From the NCBI RefSeq assembly GCF_003122365.1, contig NZ_CP029254.1, positions 3,491,001-3,555,000 of the forward strand: 64,000 nt of DNA. The letters are read 5' to 3'. The DNA comes from Streptomyces spongiicola (lineage in GTDB: Bacteria > Actinomycetota > Actinomycetes > Streptomycetales > Streptomycetaceae). A program made the position numbers and the translations under genes. Positions within the stretch are counted from its first letter, which is position 1, and every line of letters begins with the position of its first letter. Below are positions 35,620 to 44,477 of the stretch, in pieces. A model generated the notes under the pieces. It did not search any database and had not been told where the DNA came from. It was given only the letters and a program-made list of their open reading frames with translations.

Positions 35620-36522
35620 CTAGCCGAGTTGTGCGATTGCCTCGGTGGCGATCTGCTCGAAGACTGCCTGGTCGGCGGCAAAGTCCGAGTCGGGGATGGG
35701 CCAGTGGATCACGATCTCGGTGAAGCCGAGTTCTCGGTGGCGGCCGGCGAAGTCGACGAAGGCGTCCACGGACTCCAGCGGCCTGTTCCGGTCGGGGGTG
35801 AAGCCGTGGAGCAGGATCTTGTCGAGTTCGGCCACGTCCCGGCCGGTCTCCGCGCACGCCTTGCCAAGCTTCTCGACCTGGCCCCGAAGGGCCTCGACCG
35901 ACTGCTCCGGGGTCCCGGCCTCGTACAGCTTCGGGTCGCCGGTCGTCACCCACGCCTGCCCGTGGCGGGCGGCCAGCTTCAGGCCGCGCGGTCCGGTCGC
36001 CGCCACCGCGAACGACAACCGGGTCCGCTGCACGCAGCCGGGGATGTTCCGGGCCTCCTCGGCCGAGTAGAAGGTGCCGCGCTGCGAGACCGCGCCCTCG
36101 GTGAGCAGCCGGTCGAGCAGCGGCACGAACTCGCCGAACCGGTCCGCCCGCTCCTTCGGCGTCCACGCCTCCTGGCCGAGCGCGGTGGCGTCGAAGCCGT
36201 TGCCGCCGGCGCCGATACCGAGGGTGACCCGGCCACCGGAGATGTCGTCGAGCGAGATCAGCTCCTTGGCGAGCGTCACCGGATGCCTGAAGTTGGGCGA
36301 CGTGACGAGGGTGCCCAGGCGCAGGCGGTCCGTGGCCGTGGCGGCGGCGGTAAGGGTGGGCAGGGCACCGAACCAGGGGCCGTCGCGGAAGCTGCGCCAG
36401 GAGAGGTGGTCGTACGTGTACGCGGCGTGGAAGCCGAGTTCCTCGGCGCGCCGCCACTTCGCTCGGCCTCCCGCGTGCCAGCGGTCGACGGGAAGGATCA
36501 CGGTACTCAGGCGCAGGCTCAT
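35620..36522 (-). CDS. LLM-class F420-dependent oxidoreductase
   Basis: 300-residue luciferase-like monooxygenase-fold protein. MSLRLSTVILPVDRW opens the first strand; EELGFHAAYTYDHL, LGTLVTSPNFRHPVTLAKELISLDDISGGRVTLGIGAGG (about 68-106) and PKERADRFGEFVPLLDRLL are the typical LLM/F420 blocks. FAVAATGPRGLKLAARHGQAWVTTG follows. The length and absence of flavin-reductase partners suggest F420H2 as the cofactor, common in Streptomyces. Substrate unknown. ATG 36522 is head-to-head with a decayed partial copy beginning at about 36570 on the other strand. Confidence 0.88.
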   Translation of the reverse strand: MSLRLSTVILPVDRWHAGGRAKWRRAEELGFHAAYTYDHLSWRSFRDGPWFGALPTLTAAATATDRLRLGTLVTSPNFRHPVTLAKELISLDDISGGRVTLGIGAGGNGFDATALGQEAWTPKERADRFGEFVPLLDRLLTEGAVSQRGTFYSAEEARNIPGCVQRTRLSFAVAATGPRGLKLAARHGQAWVTTGDPKLYEAGTPEQSVEALRGQVEKLGKACAETGRDVAELDKILLHGFTPDRNRPLESVDAFVDFAGRHRELGFTEIVIHWPIPDSDFAADQAVFEQIATEAIAQLG

Positions 36523-36569
36523 GCCACCGAGCCTACGTCGGGTTCACGTCCCGTCGGGAGGCAGGCAAC

Positions 36570-37041
36570 GTGCCCGGCTGCGCGCAGCGGCCCCGGCTCC
36601 CGTTCGCGGTCGCCGCCACCGGGCCCCGCGGTCTGGCGCTCGCCGCCCGCTACGGGCAGGCAGGGGTGACGACGGGCGATCCGAAGCTCTTCGAGGCGGG
36701 CACCCGAGCAGTCGGCCGAGGGCGCGGCCGGGCAGATCGCCAAGCTCGGCGAGGCCTGTGCCGAGTCCGGCCGGGACTCCTCGGAGTTCGACCGGATCAC
36801 GCAGGCCGGTTTCACCCCCGGACTTCGACCCGGCGCTGACCGCGTCCCGGCGGGGGCGCCCGCCGGAATCCCCGGAGGCGTTCGTGGACTTCGCCGGCCG
36901 GCACGCGGAGTTCGGCTTCACCGGGTTCGTCGTCCGCCGGCCCGTCCGGGACTCCGTCTTCCTCGCCGACCAGGAAGTTTTCGAGCGGATCGCCACCGAT
37001 TTCGAGCGGATCGCCACCGAGGTCGTGTCCCGGCCGGGCTG
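36570..37041 (+). pseudogene. decayed partial copy of an LLM oxidoreductase
   Basis: Translation in three frames rebuilds the C-terminal half of a close relative of the gene at 35620-36522: PGCAQRPRLPFAVAATGPRGLALAARYGQAGVTTGDPKLFEAGT in one frame, GQIAKLGEACAESGRDSSEFDRI after a break near 36705, and FDPALTA...AFVDFAGRHAEFGFTGFVVRRP after another near 36820. Missing or extra bases at these sites, loss of the first half and lack of a stop at the expected end mark it as a pseudogene. It is in inverted orientation to the intact gene. Confidence 0.82.
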
Positions 37042-37145
37042 GTGCCCGGCGGCCAGCGACATCCTGCCCACGGGGAGTAGGCGGTCGGCCACTCAGATGT
37101 GCGACCTTCCGCACGGTCGTGCGAGAGGTACGGGAGAATGCCTAG

Positions 37146-38012
37146 GTGACCTCAGCTACCGATCCCCTGCCGCTTCCCCCGACCGTCCGGATGATCGCCA
37201 CCGATCTCGACGGCACCCTGCTGCACGACGACAAGTCCGTCTCGGGGCGCACCGTGGCCGCACTCGCCGCCGCGGAGGAAGCGGGGATCGAGGTCTTCTT
37301 CGTCACCGGCCGCCCGGCGCGCTGGATGGGTGTCGTCAGCGACCATGTGCACGGTCACGGGCTGGCGATCTGCGCCAACGGCGCGGCGGTGGTCGACCTG
37401 CACTCCGGCGGGAGACTGCTGGAAGTCCGCCCGCTGGAGCGGGTCACCGCGCTCGACGTCGTGCAGCGGCTGCGCGGCGCCGCGCCGGGCACCTCGTTCG
37501 CGGTCGAGACCGCCACGGGAATCCACTACGAACCCGGTTACCCGCCCTTCCACCTCGATCCCGGCGCCACGGTCGCGATCGCCGAGAAACTGCTGCACGA
37601 GGATGGGCCGGGGTCCGCGGCCCCGGTGCTGAAGCTGCTCGCCCAGCATGGCGAGCTGGCACCGGACGGCTTCCTCACCCTGGCCCGAACGGCCGCCGGC
37701 GAGCTGGCCGCGATCACCCGCTCCAGCCCGACCGCGCTGCTGGAGGTGAGCGGCCCCGGAGTCTCCAAGGCCTCGACACTCGCCCTGTGCTGCGCGGAAC
37801 GCGGCATCTCGCCGGACGAGGTCGTGGCCTTCGGCGACATGCCGAACGACGTGGAGATGCTCACCTGGGCGGGCACCTCGTTCGCCATGGGCAACGCCCA
37901 CCCCGATGTGGTTGCCGCCGCGTCCGGCCGGACGGTGGCGAACAACGACGACGGTGTAGCGGTGGTCATCGAGCGGATTCTGGCCGCACAGGGATCCCGG
38001 CCGCGGTCGTAG
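37146..38012 (+). CDS. HAD superfamily (Cof-type) phosphatase
   Basis: 288-residue HAD hydrolase: motif [15 protein letters not shown] (about 16-29), motif II VTGRPARW (about 58), Lys in GPGVSKASTL (about 208), motif IV FGDMPNDVEML (about 230) and a type IIB cap between. It is paralogous to 25140-25943 (both carry [10 protein letters not shown] and AFGDMPND). The GTG at 37146 is only a few bases past CCTAG and lacks a ribosome-binding site, so the mRNA may be leaderless. Substrate unknown, probably a sugar or cofactor phosphate. Cytosolic and monocistronic. Confidence 0.9.
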   Translation: MTSATDPLPLPPTVRMIATDLDGTLLHDDKSVSGRTVAALAAAEEAGIEVFFVTGRPARWMGVVSDHVHGHGLAICANGAAVVDLHSGGRLLEVRPLERVTALDVVQRLRGAAPGTSFAVETATGIHYEPGYPPFHLDPGATVAIAEKLLHEDGPGSAAPVLKLLAQHGELAPDGFLTLARTAAGELAAITRSSPTALLEVSGPGVSKASTLALCCAERGISPDEVVAFGDMPNDVEMLTWAGTSFAMGNAHPDVVAAASGRTVANNDDGVAVVIERILAAQGSRPRS

Positions 38013-38143
38013 GGCCGCGGTCGCGGTCGCAGCCGCGGTGCCGGGCTCACCGACTCGCCGTAGGCGGATCGCGGTCACCGAGTGGCGGTCACCGAGCCGC
38101 GGCACTCCCGGGGAAGCGCCCCGTCCGGGCGGCGGCCGCCCGG

Positions 38144-39196
38144 TCAGAGCCAGACTCCGCGGTTGCGCAGCCAGCTCACCGGATCCACCGCCGAACCGAA
38201 GTCCGGGGTGAGCCGCACCTCGAAGTGGAGATGGGGACCGGTCGAGTTGCCCGTGGTGCCCGCCTGGCCGAGCCACTGCCCGGTGCGGACCCGGTCGCCC
38301 TGGTCCACCGTGACCGAGGCGAGGTGCGCGTACTGCGAGTACCAGCCGTCGTTGTGCTGGACGACGATCTGCATACCGAAGCCGCCTCCGCAGGAGACCG
38401 ACACCACCCGGCCGGCGCCGATCGAACGCACCGGGCTGCCGATCCCGACGGCGAAGTCCTGTCCGGTGTGGCGGTTCGCCCAGCGGGTTCCGGCGCTGTC
38501 GAAGCCCGCGGACAGCGTGTAGCGCTGTACGGGCGTGACCCAGGCCGAGCCCTCGGGGAAGTCCGTCTGCGGCAGCGGGACCGAGCCCGGGCACCGGCCG
38601 GAGGCCGCGCTCCGGTCCGCCTGGGCCTGTAGTGACCATCGCGCAGCGTCGAGCTTGGTCTCGATTCCCCGTTTGATCCGCGCCAGCTCCGCCGTACGGG
38701 CGTCCAGGCGGTACCAGGCCTCACGGGCCTTCTCCTCCGCCACGGACGTCAGGTGCTCGGCCTCGCGGGCCTCCTCCAGCAGCCGGTTCACCGTCGCCGT
38801 GGCCCTCGCGTAAATCCGCTGCCCGCGCAGCAGTTCCTCGGGGTCGGAGGCGAACATCAGCTCCAGGGTGGGCGCAAGGTTCCCCCCGCTGCGGTACTGG
38901 GCCCTGGCCACCGCGCCGAGCTTGTCATGCGTCCTCCGCACCTCACGCCGTCGGTCGGCGAGCTGCCACTGCAACTGGTCGACCCGGGCGCGCTCGGCGA
39001 CGGACGCCTGGAGCCCACGCTCGTACGTGGCGGTGGCCTTGGACACCTCCTCGAGCAACTGAGCGACCTGCACGCTCACTCCGGGGCCGTCGTTCGCGGA
39101 CGCGGCGGGTGCGGGAAGGAGCGCGAAGGCGACCAGCAGCGCGCACGGCAATGGCCTGAACAGCCGCCGGTGGCAGTCGCGTTGTCGGTGTCCCAT
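38144..39196 (-). CDS. secreted M23-family peptidoglycan endopeptidase with coiled coil
   Basis: 350-residue exported protein. A basic start and hydrophobic core (LPCALLVAFALLPAPAASA) form a signal peptide. Residues about 45-200 are a coiled coil (VAQLLEEVSKATATYERGLQ onset, RRREVRRTHDKLGAVARAQY) similar to NlpD/EnvC and RipA-like activators. The M23 domain shows HTGQDFAVGIGSPV and HLHFEV, carrying the zinc His/Asp and catalytic HxH. It would cleave peptidoglycan cross-links or regulate another hydrolase at septa. ATG 39196 is favoured since it begins right at the signal; an ATG at 39235 adds 13 residues. Confidence 0.88.
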   Translation of the reverse strand: MGHRQRDCHRRLFRPLPCALLVAFALLPAPAASANDGPGVSVQVAQLLEEVSKATATYERGLQASVAERARVDQLQWQLADRRREVRRTHDKLGAVARAQYRSGGNLAPTLELMFASDPEELLRGQRIYARATATVNRLLEEAREAEHLTSVAEEKAREAWYRLDARTAELARIKRGIETKLDAARWSLQAQADRSAASGRCPGSVPLPQTDFPEGSAWVTPVQRYTLSAGFDSAGTRWANRHTGQDFAVGIGSPVRSIGAGRVVSVSCGGGFGMQIVVQHNDGWYSQYAHLASVTVDQGDRVRTGQWLGQAGTTGNSTGPHLHFEVRLTPDFGSAVDPVSWLRNRGVWL

Positions 39197-39543
39197 GCCC
39201 GGATCGTCACATCCGCCATGGGTGCTTTGCCACATTTAGCATGTTTCATTCGGCCATCCGGCCCAGTCGGCGCAATGCCCCGCACATCTCGTGCAACCTG
39301 CCGGCAAGCACCGCCTCGGCCCTGCTCGGCATGCGCCGCCGGCTTCTGACGGGATGTCGGACGACCACCGGGCCACAGCTCCGCCGGCTCGCCCTCCGCC
39401 GTGCAGTGCCGTGCCGGAGCCGGTGGCGCGGCCGGCGCGGCCGGCGCGGCTCCGGCGGGTCCGCGGGCTCCACGGTGTCTGCCGGCACCGGCCCCCGGGA
39501 CTCCGGCTGCCCGGGCGCCGCGCCGCGCCCCAGGCGCTTGGTC
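39197..39543. other. gene-free stretch
   Basis: About 350 bp between the M23 gene and the cydDC stop. A minus-strand frame ending at 39246 finishes with AEAVLAGRLHEMCGALRRLG, an amphipathic stretch that could be the end of a small protein, but I see no convincing start. No terminator with a strong stem was identified. Confidence 0.4.
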
Positions 39544-42500
39544 CTACCCGGTGCGGAGGGCGGGCTCCCCGCGCCGCTCTCCGAGGAGGTCGGCGGCACG
39601 CTCCCGCTCCAGCATGAGGCGCAGCGGGCCCTCCGCCACCGCAAGCTCCGCGAAGGGCCCGCGCTGCACGGTGCGGCCCCCGTCCAGCACGAGCACCTCG
39701 TCGACCTCGTGGAGACCCCGGAGCCGATGGGTGATCAGAACCGTCGTACGGCCCTCGGTCGCGGCCAGCAGGTCCGCTGTCAGCGCGTCGGCCGTGGCGA
39801 GGTCCAGATGCTCGGCCGGCTCGTCGAGCAGCAGCACCGGGAAGTCGGCGAGCAGCGCGCGGGCCAGGGCCAGACGCTGGCGCTGACCGCCGGAGAGCCG
39901 GGCACCGTGCTCACCGACGAGGGTGTCGAGCCCGTCGGGGAGACTGTCGGCCCACTCCAGCAGCCGGGCGGAGGCCAGGGCCGCGCGCAGTTCCTCCTCG
40001 GAGGCATCGGTCCGGGCCAGGCGCAGGTTCTCCCTGATCGAGCTGTCGAAGAGATGGGCGTCCTGGGCGCAGAGTCCGACGCGGCGGCGGACCGTGTCCC
40101 CGTCGAGCGAGGTCGCGTCCGTCCCGCCGATGGTGTACGTCCCGGCCCGGGCGTCCACGAAGCGCAGCAGGGCCTGGGCGAGCGTGGTCTTGCCGGAGCC
40201 CGAGGCGCCGACGACGGCGACGCGCCTGCCGGCCGTGAGCGTCAGGTCGAACCCGGAGAGGGCGTCCCGGCCCCCGCCGGCATGGCGGACCGTGAGCCCC
40301 CGGACCTCCAGGGGGAAGGTGGAGGCGGGCGCGGGGGCGGGCCGCGGGGGCTCGCCTACCGGCACCGGGGTGTCGAGCACCTCGAAGACCCGCTGGGCAC
40401 TGCGCCTTGCCCGCTGCCGGTACTGCACCGCCGAGGGCAGCCCCACGACGGCCTCGAAGGCGGCGAGCGGTGCGAGGACGACGACGGCGAGTTCGACTCC
40501 TTCGATCCGGCCCGAGTGCACGGCGGCGACGCCCGCGTACGCCGCGAAGGCGACGGTGAGGCCGCAGGCCACGGCCGACAGCCCACCGCCGAGCGCGGTG
40601 GCGGTGGCGGTGCGCCCGGCGATCCGCGTCAGGGTGCGGTCTGCCTCCCGCACTGCCGCCGCCCGCCGGGCGAGCGCCCCGGTGACGGTCAGTTCCGCGG
40701 TGCCCCTGAGCAGGTCGACGACCTGGGTGGTGAGCGCCCCCCGAGCCGGGGCGAGCCGCCGCTCGGACCGCCGTGCGACGGCCCCGCTCAGCACGGGTAC
40801 GGCCACCCCGGCGGTGAGCAGTCCCACGGCCAGCACGGCGCCCGCCTCGGGAAGCAGCCACGCGGTGAAACCGACGGAGGCCGCCCCGACGACGAGAGCC
40901 GCGCCGGCCGGCAGCAGCCAGCGCAGCCAGTAGTCCTGGAGGGCGTCCACGTCCGCGACGAGCCGGGACAGCAGATCACCCCGGCGGGTGCGGCTCAGCC
41001 CGGCGGGCGCGATCCGCTCCAGCCGGCGGTACACGCCGACTCTCAGCTCGGCCAGCATCCTCAGCACGGCGTCGTGCGAGACGAGCCGCTCGGTGTAGCG
41101 GAAGACCGCGCGTCCGATCCCGAAAGCCCGCGTCGCCGTGACGGCAACCATCAGATGGAGCACGGGCGGCTGCTCGGACGCCCGGGAGATCAGCCATCCC
41201 GACACCGCCAGGAGGCCCACGGCGGACCCCAGGGCCAGGCTCCCGAGCAGCAGCGCCGTCGCCAGGCGGCCGCGGTGCGCCCCGGACGCCTTCCGCACCC
41301 GCGCGAGCACCCTGGCGCCCTTCCGGTCGGACGCAGCGGCGGCGGTCCGGTGCACGGAGTCGAGGGCGGCGTCGGTGGCGGCGTAGGTGGCGGGGAGTTC
41401 CGGGCCGCCCGGGGGCTCGGCGGACGCGATGTCGACCGGAGCCCGGCGGAGGCGGCCGCGGTGCGCCCCGGACGCCTTCCGCACCCGCGCGAGCACCCTG
41501 GCGCCCTTCCGGTCGGACGCAGCGGCGGCGGTCCGGTGTACGGAGTCGAGGGCGGCGTCGGTGGCGGCGTAGGTGGCGGGGAGTTCCGGGCCGCCCGGGG
41601 GCTCGGCGGACGCGATGTCGACCGGAGCCCGGCGGAGGCGGTCGGGCGAGGCCGGAGCCCGGCGGAGGCGGTCGGGCGAGGCCGGAGGCCGGGGAATCCG
41701 GGCGGGGGCGCGGGGCCCGGGCTTCTCCCCACCGGGGGGAGCCTGCCGGACCGGGCCCAGTTCGACCACGCGGTCGGCCACGGTCAGCAGCGCGGGCCGG
41801 TGGACGACGAGCAGCACCGTCCTGCCGCGGGCCAGCCTCCGCACCGCGTCCACGATGCCGGCTTCGGTCTCCCCGTCCAGCGCCGCGGTGGGCTCGTCGA
41901 GCAGCAGCAGCGGCCGGTCGGCGAGGAAGGCCCGGGCGAGCGCGATCCGCTGGCGCTGACCGGCGGACAGCCCCGCCCCGTCCTCACCGAGGACCGTCTC
42001 CACCCCCTGCGGCAGCGCGGCCGTGAAGTCCGCCGCGCCGGCCTCCCGGAGCGCCGCCAGGACCTCAGCGTCATCCGCGTCCTGCCGTGCGAGCCGCACG
42101 TTCTCCGCGATCGTCCCCGCGAAGATGTAGGGCCGCTGCGGCACCCAGGCGATCTGGCGGTGCCAGGCCGCCCGGTCCACGGAGGCCAGGTCCACCGGGC
42201 TCTCCCCCGGGGCACCCACCCGGACCGTGCCTTCGTCCGGTGCGGCGAAGCCCAGTACGGCATCGAGCAGCGTCGACTTTCCGACGCCGCTCGGGCCCAC
42301 CAGTGCGACGGTCTCACCGTGCTCCACCGTCAGCGACGCGGCGTCCAGCGAGGGCACGGCACGGCCCCGGTGCCGTACCGTCACGGAGTCCAGTTCCAGC
42401 CGCACTCCCCGGGCGCCGGGCGCCGGCGTCGTGCCGTCGGCCCGGGCCGGGGTCTCCAGCACCCGGAAGATCTCCTCCGCCGCCGCCAGCCCCTCCGCCG

Positions 42501-43410
42501 CGGCGTGGTACTGCGCTCCGACCTGCCGCAACGGCAGATAGGCCTCGGGGGCGAGGATCAGCACGACGAGCCCGGTGTGGAGATCCAGATCGCCGTGCAC
42601 AAGCCGCATGCCGATGCCGACCGCCACCAGCGCCACGGAGAGCGTCGACAGCAACTCCAGGGCGAAGGAGGACAGGAAGGCGATCCTCAGGGTCCTCAGC
42701 GTCGCCCGCCGGTACTCCGAGGTGATCTTGCGGATCGCCTCGGCCTGGGCCTTCGCCCGCCCGAACACCTTCAGCGTGGGCAGCCCAGCGACCACGTCCA
42801 GAAAGTGCCCGGACAGCCGCGACAACAGGGTCCACTGACGGTTCATCCGGGCTTCCGTGGCCCAGCCGATCAGCACCATGAAGATCGGGATCAGCGGCAG
42901 GGTGACCACGATCACCGCCGCCGACACCCAGTCCTCGGTGACGATCCGGGCCAGCACCGCGACCGGGACGACCACCGCCAGTCCCAACTGCGGCAGATAG
43001 CGGGCGAAGTAGTCGTCGAGCGCGTCCACCCCCCGGGTGGCGAGCGCGGCAAGGGAACCGCTCCGCTGCCCGCTCAGCCACCCCGGCCCCAGCTCCGCGG
43101 CCCGCTCCAGCACACGCCGGCGCAGCTCCGACTTGACCGCCGCACTCGCCCGGTGGGCGGCCAGTTCGGTGAGCCAGGTCACCAGCCCGCGCCCGGCGGC
43201 GACGACGGCCAGCAGCACCAGCGGCGTCCACAGCCCGTCGGTGTCCAGCCCGCGCTGGAAGGCGCCGACCACCACGTCGGCGATGAGCATCGCCTGGGCG
43301 ACGACCAGCGCCGCCCCCGCGAGGCCGAGCGCCACCACGGCCGCCAGGAAGAGGCGGGTGGCCCGGGCGTACCGGAGCAGCCGCGGGTCGACGGGTTTCA
43401 CGTGAAACAT
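39544..43410 (-). CDS. cydDC: CydDC-type ABC exporter, both halves fused
   Basis: 1288-residue fusion of two ABC half-transporters needed to assemble cytochrome bd, exporting thiols or haem-related compounds. Each half has six membrane segments and an ATPase: half one Walker A GPSGVGKST, signature LSAGQRQRIALA, Walker B LLLLDEPTAALDG; half two GASGSGKTT, LSGGQRQRLALA, VLLLDEPAEHLD. The linker between halves (about 560-715) is low complexity and includes a tandem duplication of 62 residues. ATG 43410 starts MFHVKPVDPR; codons 1-6 contain an exact parS site. It follows cydB by 42 bp and is the last gene of the cyd operon. Confidence 0.93.
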   Translation of the reverse strand: MFHVKPVDPRLLRYARATRLFLAAVVALGLAGAALVVAQAMLIADVVVGAFQRGLDTDGLWTPLVLLAVVAAGRGLVTWLTELAAHRASAAVKSELRRRVLERAAELGPGWLSGQRSGSLAALATRGVDALDDYFARYLPQLGLAVVVPVAVLARIVTEDWVSAAVIVVTLPLIPIFMVLIGWATEARMNRQWTLLSRLSGHFLDVVAGLPTLKVFGRAKAQAEAIRKITSEYRRATLRTLRIAFLSSFALELLSTLSVALVAVGIGMRLVHGDLDLHTGLVVLILAPEAYLPLRQVGAQYHAAAEGLAAAEEIFRVLETPARADGTTPAPGARGVRLELDSVTVRHRGRAVPSLDAASLTVEHGETVALVGPSGVGKSTLLDAVLGFAAPDEGTVRVGAPGESPVDLASVDRAAWHRQIAWVPQRPYIFAGTIAENVRLARQDADDAEVLAALREAGAADFTAALPQGVETVLGEDGAGLSAGQRQRIALARAFLADRPLLLLDEPTAALDGETEAGIVDAVRRLARGRTVLLVVHRPALLTVADRVVELGPVRQAPPGGEKPGPRAPARIPRPPASPDRLRRAPASPDRLRRAPVDIASAEPPGGPELPATYAATDAALDSVHRTAAAASDRKGARVLARVRKASGAHRGRLRRAPVDIASAEPPGGPELPATYAATDAALDSVHRTAAAASDRKGARVLARVRKASGAHRGRLATALLLGSLALGSAVGLLAVSGWLISRASEQPPVLHLMVAVTATRAFGIGRAVFRYTERLVSHDAVLRMLAELRVGVYRRLERIAPAGLSRTRRGDLLSRLVADVDALQDYWLRWLLPAGAALVVGAASVGFTAWLLPEAGAVLAVGLLTAGVAVPVLSGAVARRSERRLAPARGALTTQVVDLLRGTAELTVTGALARRAAAVREADRTLTRIAGRTATATALGGGLSAVACGLTVAFAAYAGVAAVHSGRIEGVELAVVVLAPLAAFEAVVGLPSAVQYRQRARRSAQRVFEVLDTPVPVGEPPRPAPAPASTFPLEVRGLTVRHAGGGRDALSGFDLTLTAGRRVAVVGASGSGKTTLAQALLRFVDARAGTYTIGGTDATSLDGDTVRRRVGLCAQDAHLFDSSIRENLRLARTDASEEELRAALASARLLEWADSLPDGLDTLVGEHGARLSGGQRQRLALARALLADFPVLLLDEPAEHLDLATADALTADLLAATEGRTTVLITHRLRGLHEVDEVLVLDGGRTVQRGPFAELAVAEGPLRLMLERERAADLLGERRGEPALRTG
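41264..41635 (-). repeat. 186-bp tandem duplication within cydDC
   Basis: Copy 41264-41449 and copy 41450-41635 differ by one base seen by eye (C at 41353, T at 41539). Both remain in frame and repeat a 62-residue Ala/Arg-rich linker segment. A shorter repeat (about 27 bp, twice) follows at 41632-41690. Confidence 0.92.
43395..43408. other. parS (ParB-binding site)
   Basis: GTTTCACGTGAAAC, a perfect 14-base palindrome identical to the Streptomyces parS consensus. It sits in codons 1-6 of cydDC (MFHVKP). In Streptomyces, parS sites cluster around oriC and load ParB for segregation into spores, so this fixes the window within the origin-proximal region. Confidence 0.93.
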
Positions 43411-43452
43411 CCCTTGGTCGAGGGACCGGGTGGTCCCGTTGGAGTTCCGGCC

Positions 43453-44454
43453 TCAGTGCGGATCGGCGATGTGCTGTGTGCCGATCCGCTTCCGGAACAC
43501 CCAGTAGGTCCAGCCCTGATACAGCAGCACCATGGGTGTCGCGATCCCGGCGCACCAGGTCATGATCTTCAGGGTGTAGGGGCTCGACGACGCGTTGGTG
43601 ACCGTCAGACTCCACGCCTCGTCGAGCGACGACGGCATCACGTTCGGGAAGAGGGTCAGGAACAGCATCGCCACCGCGGCCACGATGGTGACGCCCGACA
43701 GGGCGAAGGCCCAGCCCTCGCGCCCGGCCCGGTTCGCTCCGAGCGCGGCGACCAGCGCCAGCACCGCGACGGTCGCGGCGACCAGGCTGGTGCCGTCGCC
43801 CTTCTCCGCCTGCGTCCAGCCCAGAAAGCCGAGTGCCAGCACGGCCGTGACCACTCCGAGGTTCCTGGCGAGCCTCCTGGCGCGCTCCCTGATGTCCCCC
43901 ACCGTCTTCAGCGCCGTGAACACCGTCCCGTGGAAGGTGAAGAGCGCCAGGGTCACCAGGCCGCCCAGGATCGCGTACGGGTTCAGCAGGTCCCCGAGCG
44001 TGCCGACGTACTCCATCTCCTGGTCGATCTTCACGCCGCGCACGATGTTCCCGAAGGCCACGCCCCACAGGAACGCCGGGATGAGCGAAGTCCAGAAGAC
44101 GGCCTCCTCCCAGTTGCGCTGCCAGCGCTCCTCCGGCCGCTTGGCCCGGTACTCGAACGCGACACCGCGGACGATCAGGCAGACCAGGATGAGCAGCAGC
44201 GGCAGGTAGAAGCCCGAGAAGAGGGTGGCGTACCACTCCGGGAAGGCGGCGAACGTCGCACCGCCCGCCGTCAGCAGCCACACCTCGTTGCCGTCCCAGA
44301 CCGGGCCGATCGTATTGATGAGGACGCGCTTCTCGGCCCGGTCGCGGGCGAGCAGCTTCGTCAGGACACCCACCCCGAAGTCGAAGCCCTCGAGGAAGAA
44401 GTAGCCGGTCCACAGGACGGCGATGAGTACGAACCAGACGTCGTGGAGTTCCAT
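43453..44454 (-). CDS. cydB: cytochrome bd oxidase subunit II
   Basis: 333-residue membrane subunit of the quinol oxidase used at low oxygen. It begins MELHDVWFVLIAVLWTGYFFLEGFDFGVG, the family's N-terminal signature, and has about eight to nine membrane segments. The Gln loop lies in subunit I, so this subunit mainly stabilises haem placement. RDRAEKRVLINTIGPVWDGNEVWLL and GVAFGNIVRGV are conserved CydB blocks. It lies between cydA (23-bp gap) and cydDC (42-bp gap) and is expressed from the Rex-controlled promoter. Confidence 0.96.
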   Translation of the reverse strand: MELHDVWFVLIAVLWTGYFFLEGFDFGVGVLTKLLARDRAEKRVLINTIGPVWDGNEVWLLTAGGATFAAFPEWYATLFSGFYLPLLLILVCLIVRGVAFEYRAKRPEERWQRNWEEAVFWTSLIPAFLWGVAFGNIVRGVKIDQEMEYVGTLGDLLNPYAILGGLVTLALFTFHGTVFTALKTVGDIRERARRLARNLGVVTAVLALGFLGWTQAEKGDGTSLVAATVAVLALVAALGANRAGREGWAFALSGVTIVAAVAMLFLTLFPNVMPSSLDEAWSLTVTNASSSPYTLKIMTWCAGIATPMVLLYQGWTYWVFRKRIGTQHIADPH

Positions 44455-44477
44455 GCCTCAGATCCCAGTCATCGGTC

